NCBI RefSeq assembly: GCF_010998615.1
Contig: NZ_JAAEAH010000042.1
Location: 1-64,000, forward strand
Length of the DNA: 64,000 nucleotides
Direction: 5' to 3'
Origin: Myxococcus sp. CA023
GTDB lineage: Bacteria > Myxococcota > Myxococcia > Myxococcales > Myxococcaceae
Numbering within the stretch: position 1 is the stretch's first letter; each line of letters opens with the position of its first letter. Both the position numbers and the translations under genes were made by a program. Positions 25,556 through 38,075 of this stretch are shown one piece after another. A model generated the notes under the pieces. It was not told where the DNA came from. It worked only from the letters and a program-made list of their open reading frames with translations, and did no database searches.

Positions 25556-28500
25556 ATGCAGTCACATCGCGCGGTCTGGAGCAGGCGCCTGATACTCGTG
25601 GGGAGCGTCATCCTCCTGTCATGCGGGAAGGAGGGATTGCCGCCTCCAGGTGAAGACGCGCTGGCGGCCACACGAGGCCAGGCCCTGTCCCAGTGGAAGC
25701 AGGCCCCTTCCGCCACCACCGCGCTGGCGCTGGCGCTGGCCTACTTCCCCGACCTTGAAACGGGTCCGGCCCCTTCAGCGCTCTCGGCCCGGCTGCTCGA
25801 TGCGCAGCTCAGGAATGACGGCGGGCTGACGCTGACCACGCGCGGACTGACCTTCCAGGTCCAGCCGGCGGCCTCCACCCCGGGCACGCTCCACCGCGAG
25901 CGCTTCGCCGCGTTCCAGGGCGAGCGGCACCTCTGGTGGCCCGCGGGAAGCACGCAGACCACCGAACAGGGCTGGCGCACCTCGCGGGTCGAGGAGGCGT
26001 GGATCCTGGACGCGGTACCGGAGGCGCGCGGCGACAAGCCGTCGCACCGCGCCGAGTACACCGTCACGTTGCCGGCCTCCGTCCGGCGCATCCAGGACAC
26101 GGGCGACTACCTCCAGTTCCTTGATGAAAGCGCGCGACCCGTGCTCCGCTTCCATCCCGCCGTGGTGCGAGACGCCAACGGCCACTCGCGCGCGGGCAGC
26201 ACGCGGCTCGCGGGTGGACGCATGAATCCGCGCACCCAGGTGTTCGACGTGCACGGCGCGCAGGTCCGCATCACGACCGAGGTCTCGCTCGCCGGGCTCA
26301 CCGCGCCGCTCGTCGTCGACCCAGGCTGGTCCTCCACCGCCACCATGGCGGAAGCCCGCGCTCAGCACACCGGCCTCCTGCTCGGCACCGGCCAGTTGCT
26401 GGTCGTCGGTGGCGTCAACCGCCTGGGCTTCGTGGCTTCGTCCGAACGCTACGACCCCGACACCGACACCTGGAGCGCGGCGGCCGCCGCCGGGATTTCA
26501 GGCAACGTCACCCTTTCCGCGCGCCTCTCCGACGGGCGTGCGCTCGTGCTGGCGGACGGCTCCACATCGGGGCGCATCTACGACCCCGCGACGGACACCT
26601 GGTCGGCCACGGGCCCCATGGCCGCGCCCCGCACCCTGGCCACCCTCACGCGGCTCGACTCCGGTCAATTCCTCATCGCGGGCGGCAGCAATCTCGCGAC
26701 CGCCGAACTGTACGACCCCGCGAGCAACACGTTCCTCCCCACCGGCAGCCTCCTGAGGGTCCGGCGCGCCCACACCGCCACGCTGCTGCGGAACGGGCAG
26801 GTGCTCGCGGTGAGCGGCTTCAACAACGTGGACAACGAAGTCCCGGGCGCCGACCTCTACGACCCGGTGGCGGGAACATGGAGCGCCGCCGCGCCGCCCC
26901 TGGTCCCAAGGCACTACGCCACCGCCACCCTGCTCCCCGATGGCCGCGTGCTGCTCGTGGGCGGATTCACCTCGGGCGGTATCGTCACCACGCATGCCGA
27001 GCTCTATGACCCGACGGCCAACACCTGGACGGCCACCGGCGGCCTGAACTTCGCGCGCAACGGCCACACCGCCACCCTGCTGCCCGACGGTCGGGTGCTC
27101 GTCGCGGGCGGCTCCAACGCCGCGCGAGATGCCCAACCGGCATCAGAACTCTACGACCCCGCCACCGGCACGTGGACCCTCGCGGGCTCCATGGCGATTG
27201 GCCGGGAGAACAGCACGACGACCCTGCTCCCCTCCGGCAAGGTGCTCACCACCGGAGGCTTCCACTCCAATCCGTCAACCACGTTCTACGCGGACACGGA
27301 GGTCTATGACCCTGGCGTCCAGGGCTGGGCCGCGGCGGGAACCCTGGGCGGTCCTCGCATTGACCCGCTGATGGCGCTGCTGCCCACGGACCGCGTCCTC
27401 GTGGCGGGTGGCCGTGACGGAGCGGGCACCGCGCTGGCGTCCGCCTCGCTGTATGACCGGACGACGAACGCCTGGTCCGCGGCCGCGGGCCTCTCCACCG
27501 CGCGAGCGGATGCCACGGCGACGACGCTGGCCTCGGGCGAGCTGCTCGTCGTGGGTGGCACGAACGCAGGCGGCACGCTGAACACGGCAGAGCGCTATGC
27601 GCCGACCACGAACACCTGGAGCCCCGCGGCGTCACTCACCCGCGCGAGACACCTGCACACCGCGACGCGCCTGCCGAATGGACGGGTGCTCGTCGTCGGT
27701 GGCCAGGACGGCGCGGACGTGCTCGCCTCCGCGGAGCTGTACGACCCGGGCACCCAGGCGTGGACCGCCGCGGCGTCCGCGGCCGGGGCGCGCACCGCGC
27801 ACGCCGCCGCCCTGCTGCCCGATGGACGGGTGCTCATCGCGGGAGGACGTGACGCGGGTGGAGCAGCCCTCGCGTCGGCGGAGGTGTACGACCCCGCCAC
27901 CAACACCTGGGCGCCCGTCGTCGGCCTCGCCCAGGGACGTGAGAGCTTCACGCTGACGCTGCTGCCCTCCGGAGAGCTCCTGGCGACGGGCGGCGCCGCG
28001 GGAGGCGTGGCGCTCGCCACCACGGAGCGGTACTCGGCCGCCGCGAACACCTGGACGCCGGACAGCCCGCTGACGCAAGCGCGTTGGCGCCACACCGCCA
28101 CCCTGATGCCCTCCGGTACGCTCCTGGTCGCCGGAGGCCTGAGCGCGCCAGACACCTACGTGGCCTCGGCCGAAACCTACGGCGCCCCCTCGCGGACCTG
28201 GACACCGGTCATCGCGCCCGACGTGAGGGGTGGGGCCGTCGCCGTTGCCTTGCCCACGGGCGAGGTCCTGCTCGCGGGAGGCACGGCCGCCACCACGGCC
28301 CAGCGCTACGAGGACGTCCTCGCGCCTCCCGCCTGGCGTCCGGTCATCTCCGCGCCGGAGACGCTCTACCAGACCTGCCCCACCGTCATCGAAGGCCAGG
28401 GCTTCCGGGGCATCTCGGGCGCGTCCAGCGGCAGCTACCTGGACTCGCCAACGGACTTCCCCCTGGTGCGCCTGCGCGCCGCCGAGGGAGGGCGGCTCTG

Positions 28501-29509
28501 GACACTTCCCGCCACGGACATGTCCACCACGCGCGCGACGGTGCGGGTGCCCGCGGAGGCGCCGCCGGGCCCGTATGCCCTGTCCGTCTTCGCCAACGCC
28601 ATTCCGGGTGGACGCATGGTGACGGTGCGCGCCAACACCGCGCCCACCGCGGACGCCGTGCGCATCGCCACGATGACCGGCGTCCCGCAGGACATCACGC
28701 TCACCGCGACCGACCCGGACGCGGACCAGACGTTGACGTGGACCATCGTCACGCCGCCCCTGCATGGAACGCTGAGCGGCACGCCGCCGAACCTCCGGTA
28801 CACGCCCGACCCGGGCTACGTGGGCGCCGACAGCTTCACCTACCGCGTCAGTGACTGCGGCCTGGACAGCAACGAGCCCTCGGTGGACATCGAGGTGGAG
28901 GCCACCCAACCCCTGGCCATCACCTGCCCCGAGGACACCATCCTCGAGGCAACAGGGCCCGACGGCGCTCCAGGCAGCTGGCCCCCCGCCACCGTGACGC
29001 CCGGAGCGGGCGGACCCGCCACGCTCACCTATTCACCGGCGGAGGGCAGCACCCTGCCGCTGGGGACCACGACCGTCACCGCCACCGCGGAGGACGCATC
29101 CGGCACGCAAGTCACATGCACGTTCCAGGTCGAGGTGCGGGACACCACCCCGCCCGCGCTGACGTGCCCCGCCGACATCCGGACGACCTCCGATGATGCG
29201 TCGGGCACGACGGTGACCTTCGAGTTGCCCGAGGCCACGGACGGCGTCTCGACGCCCTCTGTCACGTCCTCGCCGGCATCGGGGAGCACCTTCCGGCACG
29301 GCAACAACACCGTCACTGTCACCGCTACGGACGCCGCGGGCAATGAAGCCCGCTGCACGTTCCAGGTCACCGTCCAGGCAACGGTCGTCTCCATCGCCGG
29401 AGGCGGCTGCCAGGCCTCTGGCGGTGGCGCTGCCTCGTCGCTGGCCATCCTGGTGGTTCTGGCATCGTGGAGCGGACTGCGTCGCCGCTCGCGTCACGCC
29501 TCGCACTGA
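25556..29509 (+). CDS. Giant Kelch-repeat/HYR surface protein with MYXO-CTERM
   Basis: This lipoprotein-like export signal (LILVGSVILLSCG) is followed by a conserved N-terminal region. Then come about 14 Kelch-type blades with the recurring pattern ATLLPDGRVLVAGG and AELYDPATNTW. A cadherin-like tandem domain (DGTL-like, around GYVGADSFTYRVSD) and two HYR domains with ITCPEDTILEATGP and LTCPADI follow. It ends in a MYXO-CTERM signal: GGGCQASGGG, a hydrophobic helix, then RRRSRH. ATG 25556 is used, with GGAG about 8 nt upstream. It is about 1,317 residues long and probably an adhesin-like or scaffold protein on the cell surface; the ligand is unknown. The OmpA-family gene begins 24 nt downstream. 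Confidence 0.85.
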   Translation: MQSHRAVWSRRLILVGSVILLSCGKEGLPPPGEDALAATRGQALSQWKQAPSATTALALALAYFPDLETGPAPSALSARLLDAQLRNDGGLTLTTRGLTFQVQPAASTPGTLHRERFAAFQGERHLWWPAGSTQTTEQGWRTSRVEEAWILDAVPEARGDKPSHRAEYTVTLPASVRRIQDTGDYLQFLDESARPVLRFHPAVVRDANGHSRAGSTRLAGGRMNPRTQVFDVHGAQVRITTEVSLAGLTAPLVVDPGWSSTATMAEARAQHTGLLLGTGQLLVVGGVNRLGFVASSERYDPDTDTWSAAAAAGISGNVTLSARLSDGRALVLADGSTSGRIYDPATDTWSATGPMAAPRTLATLTRLDSGQFLIAGGSNLATAELYDPASNTFLPTGSLLRVRRAHTATLLRNGQVLAVSGFNNVDNEVPGADLYDPVAGTWSAAAPPLVPRHYATATLLPDGRVLLVGGFTSGGIVTTHAELYDPTANTWTATGGLNFARNGHTATLLPDGRVLVAGGSNAARDAQPASELYDPATGTWTLAGSMAIGRENSTTTLLPSGKVLTTGGFHSNPSTTFYADTEVYDPGVQGWAAAGTLGGPRIDPLMALLPTDRVLVAGGRDGAGTALASASLYDRTTNAWSAAAGLSTARADATATTLASGELLVVGGTNAGGTLNTAERYAPTTNTWSPAASLTRARHLHTATRLPNGRVLVVGGQDGADVLASAELYDPGTQAWTAAASAAGARTAHAAALLPDGRVLIAGGRDAGGAALASAEVYDPATNTWAPVVGLAQGRESFTLTLLPSGELLATGGAAGGVALATTERYSAAANTWTPDSPLTQARWRHTATLMPSGTLLVAGGLSAPDTYVASAETYGAPSRTWTPVIAPDVRGGAVAVALPTGEVLLAGGTAATTAQRYEDVLAPPAWRPVISAPETLYQTCPTVIEGQGFRGISGASSGSYLDSPTDFPLVRLRAAEGGRLWTLPATDMSTTRATVRVPAEAPPGPYALSVFANAIPGGRMVTVRANTAPTADAVRIATMTGVPQDITLTATDPDADQTLTWTIVTPPLHGTLSGTPPNLRYTPDPGYVGADSFTYRVSDCGLDSNEPSVDIEVEATQPLAITCPEDTILEATGPDGAPGSWPPATVTPGAGGPATLTYSPAEGSTLPLGTTTVTATAEDASGTQVTCTFQVEVRDTTPPALTCPADIRTTSDDASGTTVTFELPEATDGVSTPSVTSSPASGSTFRHGNNTVTVTATDAAGNEARCTFQVTVQATVVSIAGGGCQASGGGAASSLAILVVLASWSGLRRRSRHASH

Positions 29510-29533
29510 CCCGCACGTCACCCTCTTTCGCGA

Positions 29534-31102
29534 ATGGACTTCACCTTGCGTACACAGGCTCGGAGTTGGGCGCTGGCCGCGCTCATCTCCTCAATCGCGC
29601 CCAATGCCCTGGCACAAAGCACCACGGGCGCGCTCGTCCCCATCGACCTGGAGCGGCTTCGCTTCACCCCCGCCGCCACGGACTCGATGCTCGTGGACAC
29701 AGGCCACGTGCTCCCCCAGGGCGCCTACCGGCTGATGCTCATGGCCGGGTATGAGCGCGGCATCCTCCTGCTCAAGGGCAGCGATGGCCAGGAGCGCTCC
29801 ATCCTCGACTACCGCGTCTCCGGTTGGCTCGCGGGCGCCTGGTCTCCCACCGACCGACTGGAGCTGTCCGCGCGGCTGCCCGTCATCATCCACCAGGGCG
29901 GCAATGGCGCGGACACGCTGGTCGGCATCTCCGCGCCGGACGCCTTCGGCCTCGGGACCCCGGAGCTGGGCGCCCGCTACGCGCTGCTGCGGCGCGAGGA
30001 CGGCGCCCCCGTCTTCCTCAGCCTGGGCCTGGACGTGGGAACGCCCGGTGGCACCGCGGATGCCTTTGGCCGGCAACAGGGCTGGGCGGGCCTCCAGGTC
30101 GCGCCCCGGGTCGCGGTGAGCCGGGAGCTGGGCCCCGTCGTGCTCGGCGCCAGCGCGGGCGTGCGCATCCGCTCCACGGAGAACGAGCCCGGACGCGACT
30201 ACGGCACCGAGTTGGAGCAGGGCATCGTCGTGTCCACGCGCGGCAAGGGCCTGCGCGGCGAAATCGCGCTGCAAGCCGCGGAGTCACTGGTGGAGCCGGA
30301 CCTCGCGTTGGAGCTGCTGGGCGGCGTGCGACTGCCCGTCGGCGGCGGCTTCGAGGCCTTCGCCATCGCAGGACACGGCTTCACGGACATCCCGGGCACG
30401 CCGTCCATCCGCGCGGCCGCGGGCATCGCCTGGGCCCATCAGCCGCCCGCCCGGGAGGACGTGTGCCGGAGCGGCCGGAGTCACACGCCGGAGCAGTGCC
30501 CCGCGCTGGATGACGACGGCGACACGGTTCCCAACGGGCAGGACCGCTGCCCGCTCGAAGCCGGCCCGCCCGAGAACGACGGCTGCCCGGACACCGACGC
30601 GGATGGCGACGGCGTCGTGGACCGCGAGGACGCATGCCCGAACGAGGCCGGTGTCGCCGCCCACCGTGGCTGCCCCGAACCCAAGCAGGAGCCCACGCCA
30701 CCGCCGCCCGCTCCCGAGCCCGCGCCCCAGGCCCCCACCACCGAGGCGCCGACGCGGCTGCCGACCGAGCACCACGTTCAGTTCCCGGTGGGTCAGTCGA
30801 CGCTCTCCGACTCGGAGCGGCGGAACCTGGACGCCATCGCGGACTACCTGAAGGCCAACCCGGGCGTGTCCCTGCGCATCGAAGGACACACGGACAACAC
30901 CGGCCCCGAGGAGCTCAATCGCACACTGAGCCAGGAACGCGCGGACGCAGTGCGGCAATATCTCATCCAACAAGGAATTGAGAGTTCGCGTCTGACTGCG
31001 AAGGGCTACGGCCCCACCCAACCCATTGCGTCCAATGACACGCCCGAGGGACGGAGCGCCAACCGCCGCGTGGAGTTCGTCACCAGCACTACTGGTGAAT
31101 GA
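29534..31102 (+). CDS. OmpA-family outer-membrane protein with TSP3 repeats
   Basis: This 522-residue protein has a signal peptide ending in NALAQS. A predicted outer-membrane beta-barrel of about 280 residues follows. Then come thrombospondin type 3 calcium-binding repeats (DDDGDTVPNGQDRCP, DADGDGVVDREDACP), a Pro-rich linker (PPPPAPEPAPQAP) and a C-terminal OmpA domain. The OmpA domain shows peptidoglycan-binding features: LRIEGHTDNTG and LSQERADAVRQYL, ending GRSANRRVEFV. It probably ties the outer membrane to the wall. It follows the Kelch protein gene closely, so the two may be exported together. Confidence 0.9.
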   Translation: MDFTLRTQARSWALAALISSIAPNALAQSTTGALVPIDLERLRFTPAATDSMLVDTGHVLPQGAYRLMLMAGYERGILLLKGSDGQERSILDYRVSGWLAGAWSPTDRLELSARLPVIIHQGGNGADTLVGISAPDAFGLGTPELGARYALLRREDGAPVFLSLGLDVGTPGGTADAFGRQQGWAGLQVAPRVAVSRELGPVVLGASAGVRIRSTENEPGRDYGTELEQGIVVSTRGKGLRGEIALQAAESLVEPDLALELLGGVRLPVGGGFEAFAIAGHGFTDIPGTPSIRAAAGIAWAHQPPAREDVCRSGRSHTPEQCPALDDDGDTVPNGQDRCPLEAGPPENDGCPDTDADGDGVVDREDACPNEAGVAAHRGCPEPKQEPTPPPPAPEPAPQAPTTEAPTRLPTEHHVQFPVGQSTLSDSERRNLDAIADYLKANPGVSLRIEGHTDNTGPEELNRTLSQERADAVRQYLIQQGIESSRLTAKGYGPTQPIASNDTPEGRSANRRVEFVTSTTGE

Positions 31103-31129
31103 AAACACGACTTATCGCGGGAGCAATAC

Positions 31130-31159
31130 GGCGCACGGATGGAGCTAAATCCGTGCGCC
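31130..31159 (+). terminator. Terminator-like hairpin after the OmpA-family gene
   Basis: A perfect 11-bp stem pairs 31130-31140 with 31149-31159 around an 8-nt loop, 28 nt past the OmpA-family stop codon. No T-run follows, so it could instead be part of the leader of the geosmin operon. A smaller hairpin (31081-31086 with 31092-31097) overlaps the end of the OmpA-family gene. Confidence 0.55.
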
Positions 31160-31202
31160 AGCAGGCAAATCGCGACTTCACAAGAGAATCTTTTATGCAA
31201 GA

Positions 31203-31220
31203 AACACTTGGATAAGTGTT
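31203..31220. promoter_or_regulatory. Palindrome in the geosmin operon leader
   Basis: Two perfect 7-bp arms, AACACTT (31203-31209) and AAGTGTT (31214-31220), are separated by GGAT. They lie about 46 nt before the geosmin synthase start, in AT-rich DNA. It could be a transcription-factor operator or an RNA hairpin in the leader. It is not a CRP-type site. Confidence 0.5.
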
Positions 31221-31235
31221 CAGCGCCTAACTATA

Positions 31236-33533
<2,298 letters not shown>

Positions 33534-33560
33534 TCTTCCATTCCACTCGAAAGGCCTATC

Positions 33561-34970
33561 ATGTCGAACATCATCAAGCCGGGCGGTGACGCCGAGAAGT
33601 CCCAGTTGAGCTTGGGCACGGCCGCCGCGCGCCAGCTGGCCACGACGACCAAGTCCGTCCCGCAGATGCAGGGCATCTCCTCCCGGTGGCTGCTCAAGCT
33701 GCTGCCCTGGGTGCAGGTGTCCGGTGGCGTGTACCGCGTCAACCGCCGCCTGAGCTACGCGGTGGGCGATGGCCGCGTGACGTTCACCACCACCGGCGCC
33801 AAGGTGCATGTCATCCCGCAGGAACTGTGCGAGCTCCCCCTGCTGCGCAGCTACGACGACGTCGAGGTGCTGACGGCGCTGGCCAACCGCTTCGAGCAGA
33901 AGACGTACAAGGCCGGCGAGGTCATCACCGAGGTGGGCAAGGAAGCGGACTGCATCGTCCTCATCGCCCACGGCAAGGTGAACATGATTGGCGCCGGCAA
34001 GTACGGTGACGCCACCGTGCTCGGCGTTCTGGCGGACGGCGACCACTACAGCTACGAGGCGCTGCTGGAGTCGCAGGACTACTGGAAGTTCACGGCCAAG
34101 GCCGCCACGGCGACCACCGTGCTGGTGCTTCAGCAGTCCGACTTCGAGGCCGTGGTGGCCCAGTCGCCCTCGCTGCACAAGCACGTCGAGCGGTTCAAGG
34201 CGCGCTCGAAGAAGAAGCAGGACACCACGGGCCAGGCCGAAATCGAGCTGGCCGCGGGCCACACCGGCGAGCCGGTGCTGCCGGGCACCTACGTGGACTA
34301 CGAGACGTCGCCCCGCGAGTACGAGCTGAGCGTGGCGCAGACGGTGCTCCAGATTCACACCCGCGTGGCGGACCTCTTCAACGAGCCCATGAACCAGACG
34401 GAGCAGCAGCTCCGGCTGACCATCGAGGCGCTGAAGGAGCGCAAGGAGCACGAGCTCATCAACAACCGCGAGTTCGGCCTGCTGCACAACGCCGGCCTCA
34501 AGCAGCGCATCCACACCCGCCACGGCCCGCCGACGCCCGACGACATGGACGAGCTGCTGGCCACCGTGTGGAAGGAGCCGTCCTTCTTCCTGGCCCACCC
34601 GCGCGCCATCGCCGCCTTCGGCCAGGAGTGCAGCCGCAAGGGCATCTACCCCACCAGCGTGGACTTCAACGGCAACATGGTGCCCGCCTGGCGCGGCGTC
34701 CCCATCTTCCCGTGCAGCAAGATTCCCGTCAGCGACTCGCGCACCACGTCCATCATGCTGATGCGCGCGGGTGAGAAGAACCAGGGTGTCATCGGCCTGC
34801 ACCCGGGCACCATCCCCGACGAAGTCGAGCCCGGCCTCAACGTCCGGTTCATGGGCATCAACGAGAAGGCCATCATCAACTACCTGGTCACCAGCTACTT
34901 CTCCGCGGCCGTCCTCGTGCCCGACGCGCTGGGCATCCTGGAGAGCGTCGAAATCGGCCGCGGCGACTAG
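33561..34970 (+). CDS. Family 2B encapsulin shell protein with cNMP-binding-like domain (first copy)
   Basis: This 469-residue HK97-fold shell protein belongs to encapsulin family 2B. The N-terminal arm has [16 protein letters not shown] cyclic-nucleotide-binding-like beta-barrel follows at about 95-205 ([31 protein letters not shown]), then the capsid core with [33 protein letters not shown] and the C-terminal [13 protein letters not shown] and [14 protein letters not shown]. The usual phosphate-cassette residues (FGE and a downstream Arg) are not visible in the barrel, so nucleotide binding is doubtful. Such shells package terpene cyclases and other cargo. It sits directly behind geosmin synthase and before a second paralogue about 60% identical by eye. 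Confidence 0.92.
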   Translation: MSNIIKPGGDAEKSQLSLGTAAARQLATTTKSVPQMQGISSRWLLKLLPWVQVSGGVYRVNRRLSYAVGDGRVTFTTTGAKVHVIPQELCELPLLRSYDDVEVLTALANRFEQKTYKAGEVITEVGKEADCIVLIAHGKVNMIGAGKYGDATVLGVLADGDHYSYEALLESQDYWKFTAKAATATTVLVLQQSDFEAVVAQSPSLHKHVERFKARSKKKQDTTGQAEIELAAGHTGEPVLPGTYVDYETSPREYELSVAQTVLQIHTRVADLFNEPMNQTEQQLRLTIEALKERKEHELINNREFGLLHNAGLKQRIHTRHGPPTPDDMDELLATVWKEPSFFLAHPRAIAAFGQECSRKGIYPTSVDFNGNMVPAWRGVPIFPCSKIPVSDSRTTSIMLMRAGEKNQGVIGLHPGTIPDEVEPGLNVRFMGINEKAIINYLVTSYFSAAVLVPDALGILESVEIGRGD

Positions 34971-35005
34971 TCCTCCTCCCGCTCGAATGACGTGAGGGAA
35001 TCCAC

Positions 35006-36406
35006 ATGGCGAATTTCGTGAAGACAGGTGGCGACGACACCCCGCGGCTGAGTCTGGGCACGGCCGCGGCGCGCCAGCTGGCGACGACGACGAAGACCGT
35101 CCCGCAGATGCAGGGCATCACCCCCCGGTGGCTGCTGCGCATGCTGCCCTGGGTGGAGGTGACGGGCGGCACGTACCGGGTCAACCGCCGGCTGAGCTAC
35201 GCGGTGACGGATGACCGCCTCGTGTTCAGCAACATCGGCGCGAAGGTGCAGATCATCCCGCAGGAGCTGCTCAAGCTGCCGCTGCTGCGGGGCCTGAGCG
35301 GCGACGACGAGGTGATTTCCGCCCTGGCCAGCCGGTTCACCCAGGCGGAGTACAAGGCGGGCGACGTCATCGTCGAGGCGGGCACTCCCGCCGAGCACGT
35401 GTTCCTGCTGGCCCACGGCAAGGCGCGCAAGCTCCGCGCAGGCCCGTATGGCGCGCCCGTCACCCTGGACGTGCTGGCGGACGGCGACCACTTCGGCGAC
35501 CAGGCGGTGGCGGAGTCGGATGACGTCTGGACCTTCACCGTCAAGGCCACCACGCCATGCACGGTGCTGTCCCTGCCGCAGCAGGTGTTCGAGGACCTGA
35601 TTGCCCGGTCCGCCACGCTGCGCGCCCAGGTGGAGCGGTACCGGGAGCGCCTGAAGAAGCCCCAGGACAAGCTGGGGCAGGCCGCCATCCCCCTGGCCGC
35701 CGGCCACTCCGGTGAGCCGGACATCCAGGGCGGCTACGTGGACTACGAGCTCACGCCCCGCGAGTACGAGCTGAGCGTGGCCCAGACGGTGCTCCGGGTC
35801 CACACGCGCGTCTCCGACGTGTTCAGCGACCCCATGGACCAGACGGAGCAGCAGCTGCGGCTGACCATCGAAGCGCTGCGGGAGCGGCAGGAGCACGAGC
35901 TCATCAACAACCGGGACTTCGGCCTGCTCCACAACGCCGACCTCAAGCAGCGCGTCCACACCCGCAACGGGCCGCCCACGCCCGATGACCTGGACGAGCT
36001 GCTCAGCCGGCGCCGCAAGTCGCGCTTCTTCCTGGCGCACCCGCGCACCATCGCGGCGTTCGGCCGGGAGTGCACCCGCCGGGGCATCTATCCGACGCCC
36101 GTCGAGGTCCAGGGCACGCCGTGCATGGCCTGGCGCGGGGTCCCCCTGCTGCCGTGTGACAAGATTCCCATCACCGAGCAGCGCACCAGCTCCATCCTCG
36201 TGCTGCGCACCGGCCAGGAGGACCAGGGCGTCATCGGCCTGCGCCGCACCGGCCTGCCGGACGAAGTCGAGCCCGGCCTCTCCGTGCGCCGCATGGATGT
36301 GACGGACAAGGCCATCACGAACTACCTGGTCAGCACCTACTTCTCCGCGGCGCTGCTCATCCCCGATGCGCTGGGCGTGCTGGAGAACGTGGAGCTTGGC
36401 GTCTGA
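35006..36406 (+). CDS. Family 2B encapsulin shell protein with cNMP-binding-like domain (second copy)
   Basis: This 466-residue paralogue of the preceding gene has the same order: the N-terminal arm [15 protein letters not shown], then a cNMP-binding-like domain ([30 protein letters not shown]). The HK97 core follows ([33 protein letters not shown]) and the end reads [15 protein letters not shown]. Differences cluster in the barrel and surface loops, while the capsid core is most alike. Two co-transcribed subunits suggest a mixed shell or two shell types. Its FGD replaces the FGE of cNMP sensors and the following Arg is missing. A long terminator-like hairpin follows the stop. Confidence 0.92.
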   Translation: MANFVKTGGDDTPRLSLGTAAARQLATTTKTVPQMQGITPRWLLRMLPWVEVTGGTYRVNRRLSYAVTDDRLVFSNIGAKVQIIPQELLKLPLLRGLSGDDEVISALASRFTQAEYKAGDVIVEAGTPAEHVFLLAHGKARKLRAGPYGAPVTLDVLADGDHFGDQAVAESDDVWTFTVKATTPCTVLSLPQQVFEDLIARSATLRAQVERYRERLKKPQDKLGQAAIPLAAGHSGEPDIQGGYVDYELTPREYELSVAQTVLRVHTRVSDVFSDPMDQTEQQLRLTIEALRERQEHELINNRDFGLLHNADLKQRVHTRNGPPTPDDLDELLSRRRKSRFFLAHPRTIAAFGRECTRRGIYPTPVEVQGTPCMAWRGVPLLPCDKIPITEQRTSSILVLRTGQEDQGVIGLRRTGLPDEVEPGLSVRRMDVTDKAITNYLVSTYFSAALLIPDALGVLENVELGV

Positions 36407-36410
36407 TTTT

Positions 36411-36466
36411 TCGGAAAGTGACACGGCGGGTTCAGGCGCAATGCCTGGACCCGCTGTGCCGTCCGA
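36411..36466 (+). terminator. Terminator-like hairpin after the encapsulin operon
   Basis: A 16-bp stem with two wobble pairs (36422-36437 with 36443-36458, 5-nt loop) is extended by an outer TCGGA/TCCGA pairing (36411-36415 with 36462-36466). It begins 5 nt after the last encapsulin stop. There is no downstream T-run, but five Ts precede the stem. Confidence 0.65.
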
Positions 36467-36541
36467 AACGCTCGCGTGCCGCATCCGTCAACCGGCGGGC
36501 CGGGTTGATTCGCTTTGCGTGACGGAGCATCGTCCGCGGCC

Positions 36542-36967
36542 ATGAGTTCGAGCGACCAAACCCAGACAGTCATGGCCCTGGCCGACATCTTCGTTCCGCT
36601 GGCCGTGGGCATCATCCAGGGCATCCTGGTGATGAAGTTCATCAGGCCGCTGGTCATGGAACGGCTGGGCGGGCTCGCCGGCCTGGTCCGCTCCCGGACC
36701 AACACCTTCTTGGGCATCGTCCAGATGTTCCTGTTCCTGGGCGTGGTGGCGGCCTGCAACGCCGCCTACGCGCCGCAGACGCTCGCCTGGCTCCAGGAAC
36801 GCGACATCCTCCCTTTCGAGCCCACGCTGCTCGTGCTGCGCATCTCCGCCATCATCGCCTCCTACCTGAGCGGAACCAACCTGGTCCATCTGGTCTCGGC
36901 CCTGTCGGACGACACGGAGTCGAACACGCTGGAGCCGCTGCCGCTCAACGACCGACGCCAGCGGTGA
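36542..36967 (+). CDS. Three-helix membrane protein
   Basis: This 141-residue protein has three hydrophobic segments: around [32 protein letters not shown] and [13 protein letters not shown]. The short N terminus is polar and the acidic C-terminal tail is followed by RRQR. ATG 36542 is used; an in-frame TTG at 36515 is less likely. The family is not recognised. It is separated from the encapsulin operon by the terminator-like hairpin, and its 3' end overlaps that of the TetR gene by 23 nt in convergent orientation. Confidence 0.55.
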   Translation: MSSSDQTQTVMALADIFVPLAVGIIQGILVMKFIRPLVMERLGGLAGLVRSRTNTFLGIVQMFLFLGVVAACNAAYAPQTLAWLQERDILPFEPTLLVLRISAIIASYLSGTNLVHLVSALSDDTESNTLEPLPLNDRRQR

Positions 36968-37532
36968 CTCGCTCGATGAGCGCGAGCATCGCCGCGCGGT
37001 AGGCCTTCGCATCGCCGCCGGTGCTGATGGCCAGGGCCGCGCGGTCGAAGGCGGCGGACAACAGGCTGGCGAGCGCGGGCACCAGCGGCCCGTCCCCCAG
37101 CAAGGCGGCGAGCCCTTCTCGCAGCGAGCCCGCGGCGGAGGCCTCGTCGAGTGCCATCATCTCCGCATGGCCGAACACCGCCGGCCCATCCACGAGGAGC
37201 AGGCGCGTGCGGCCCGGGACGGCCATCGCGTCGAGGTAGGCCAGGCTTCCCGCGATGAGCGCCTCACGCGCGTCCAGGGCCGGCGGCGTCGCCTGGTCGA
37301 TGGCACGGCGCAGCTCGGCGAATTCCCGTTCGAGCACCGCCCGCAGCAGCGCCTGCTTGTCCTCGAAGTGGTGGTAGAGCGCCCCGCGCGTCACGGCGGC
37401 GGCGGCCACCACCTCCGGCGTCGACGTCTGCGCGTACCCCTTCTCCACGAACAGCGCCCGGCTCGCGCTCACGAGCGCCTGCCGCGTCGTCGCGCTGCGC
37501 TCATCGTTGCTTCTTCGTGCCCTTGGCTGCAT
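36945..37532 (-). CDS. TetR/AcrR-family repressor
   Basis: This 195-residue TetR-family regulator has a complete N-terminal helix-turn-helix ([37 protein letters not shown]). Its C-terminal domain resembles the TetR_C group with LVDGPAVFG and [19 protein letters not shown]. Its start codon overlaps a palindrome that likely is its own operator. The divergent neighbour is a VOC-family protein 57 bp away, the probable target. The effector is not predictable. Confidence 0.88.
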   Translation of the reverse strand: MQPRARRSNDERSATTRQALVSASRALFVEKGYAQTSTPEVVAAAAVTRGALYHHFEDKQALLRAVLEREFAELRRAIDQATPPALDAREALIAGSLAYLDAMAVPGRTRLLLVDGPAVFGHAEMMALDEASAAGSLREGLAALLGDGPLVPALASLLSAAFDRAALAISTGGDAKAYRAAMLALIERVTAGVGR

Positions 37533-37548
37533 ACATGCAGCCTGTATG
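37530..37548. promoter_or_regulatory. Candidate TetR operator
   Basis: CATACA (37530-37535) and TGTATG (37543-37548) form perfect arms around a 7-nt spacer. The site covers the start codon of the TetR gene and lies in the promoter interval shared with the VOC gene at 37590, the usual place for a TetR-family operator. Confidence 0.6.
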
Positions 37549-37589
37549 TTACCTCATCGAAAGACAAGCACGAAGGAGAGCGGGAGCCC

Positions 37590-38018
37590 ATGAAAATCAC
37601 CAGTTACTACCCGGTCATCATGACGAACGACGTCGCGGGTACGGCGGCGTTCTACACGGCGCACTTCGGCTTCAGCCCGCGCTTCACCAGCGACTGGTAC
37701 GTCCACCTCCAATCGGACGATGCCGAGCATGTCGCGCTGGCCATCCTCGACGGCCGGCACGAAACGGTGCCGGCGGTGGCCCGGGGCACGGTGGCGGGGA
37801 CCATCCTGAACTTCGAAGTGGAAGACCCGGACGCCGTCTACCGGGACGTGCAGGCCGCCGGCCTGCCCATCCACCTCCCGCTGAGGGACGAGGCGTTTGG
37901 CCAGCGGCACTTCATCACCGCGGACCCCAACGGGGTGCTCATCGACGTCATCAAGCCCATTCCGCCGAGCGAGGACTTCGCGAAGCAGTACGAGGCCAGC
38001 GCGCTTCCCGTCGGGTGA
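37590..38018 (+). CDS. VOC/glyoxalase-superfamily protein
   Basis: This 142-residue single-chain vicinal-oxygen-chelate protein has a beta-alpha-beta-beta-beta repeat. It begins [22 protein letters not shown], has [20 protein letters not shown] in the first half, and ends [15 protein letters not shown]. Related proteins include bleomycin-resistance-like binding proteins and dioxygenases; His and Glu metal ligands cannot be assigned with confidence. AAGGAG about 11 nt before ATG 37590 fixes the start. It is divergent from the TetR gene and probably repressed by it, suggesting a small detoxification module. Confidence 0.85.
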   Translation: MKITSYYPVIMTNDVAGTAAFYTAHFGFSPRFTSDWYVHLQSDDAEHVALAILDGRHETVPAVARGTVAGTILNFEVEDPDAVYRDVQAAGLPIHLPLRDEAFGQRHFITADPNGVLIDVIKPIPPSEDFAKQYEASALPVG

Positions 38019-38075
38019 CGGCCGGGGCCGGAAGCCGCGTGGACGCGCGGCTCCCGGCCCGGCCAGACGCGAGTC

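Noticed and set aside
31203-31220. A CRP-type cNMP-regulated site in the geosmin leader, tempting because of the cNMP-like shell domains.
   Set aside because: The arms AACACTT/AAGTGTT do not match TGTGA-N6-TCACA.
33561-36406. Prophage capsid genes, because the two proteins have an HK97-like capsid core.
   Set aside because: There are no portal, terminase or tail genes nearby, and the cNMP-like domain and terpene cyclase neighbour identify family 2B encapsulins.
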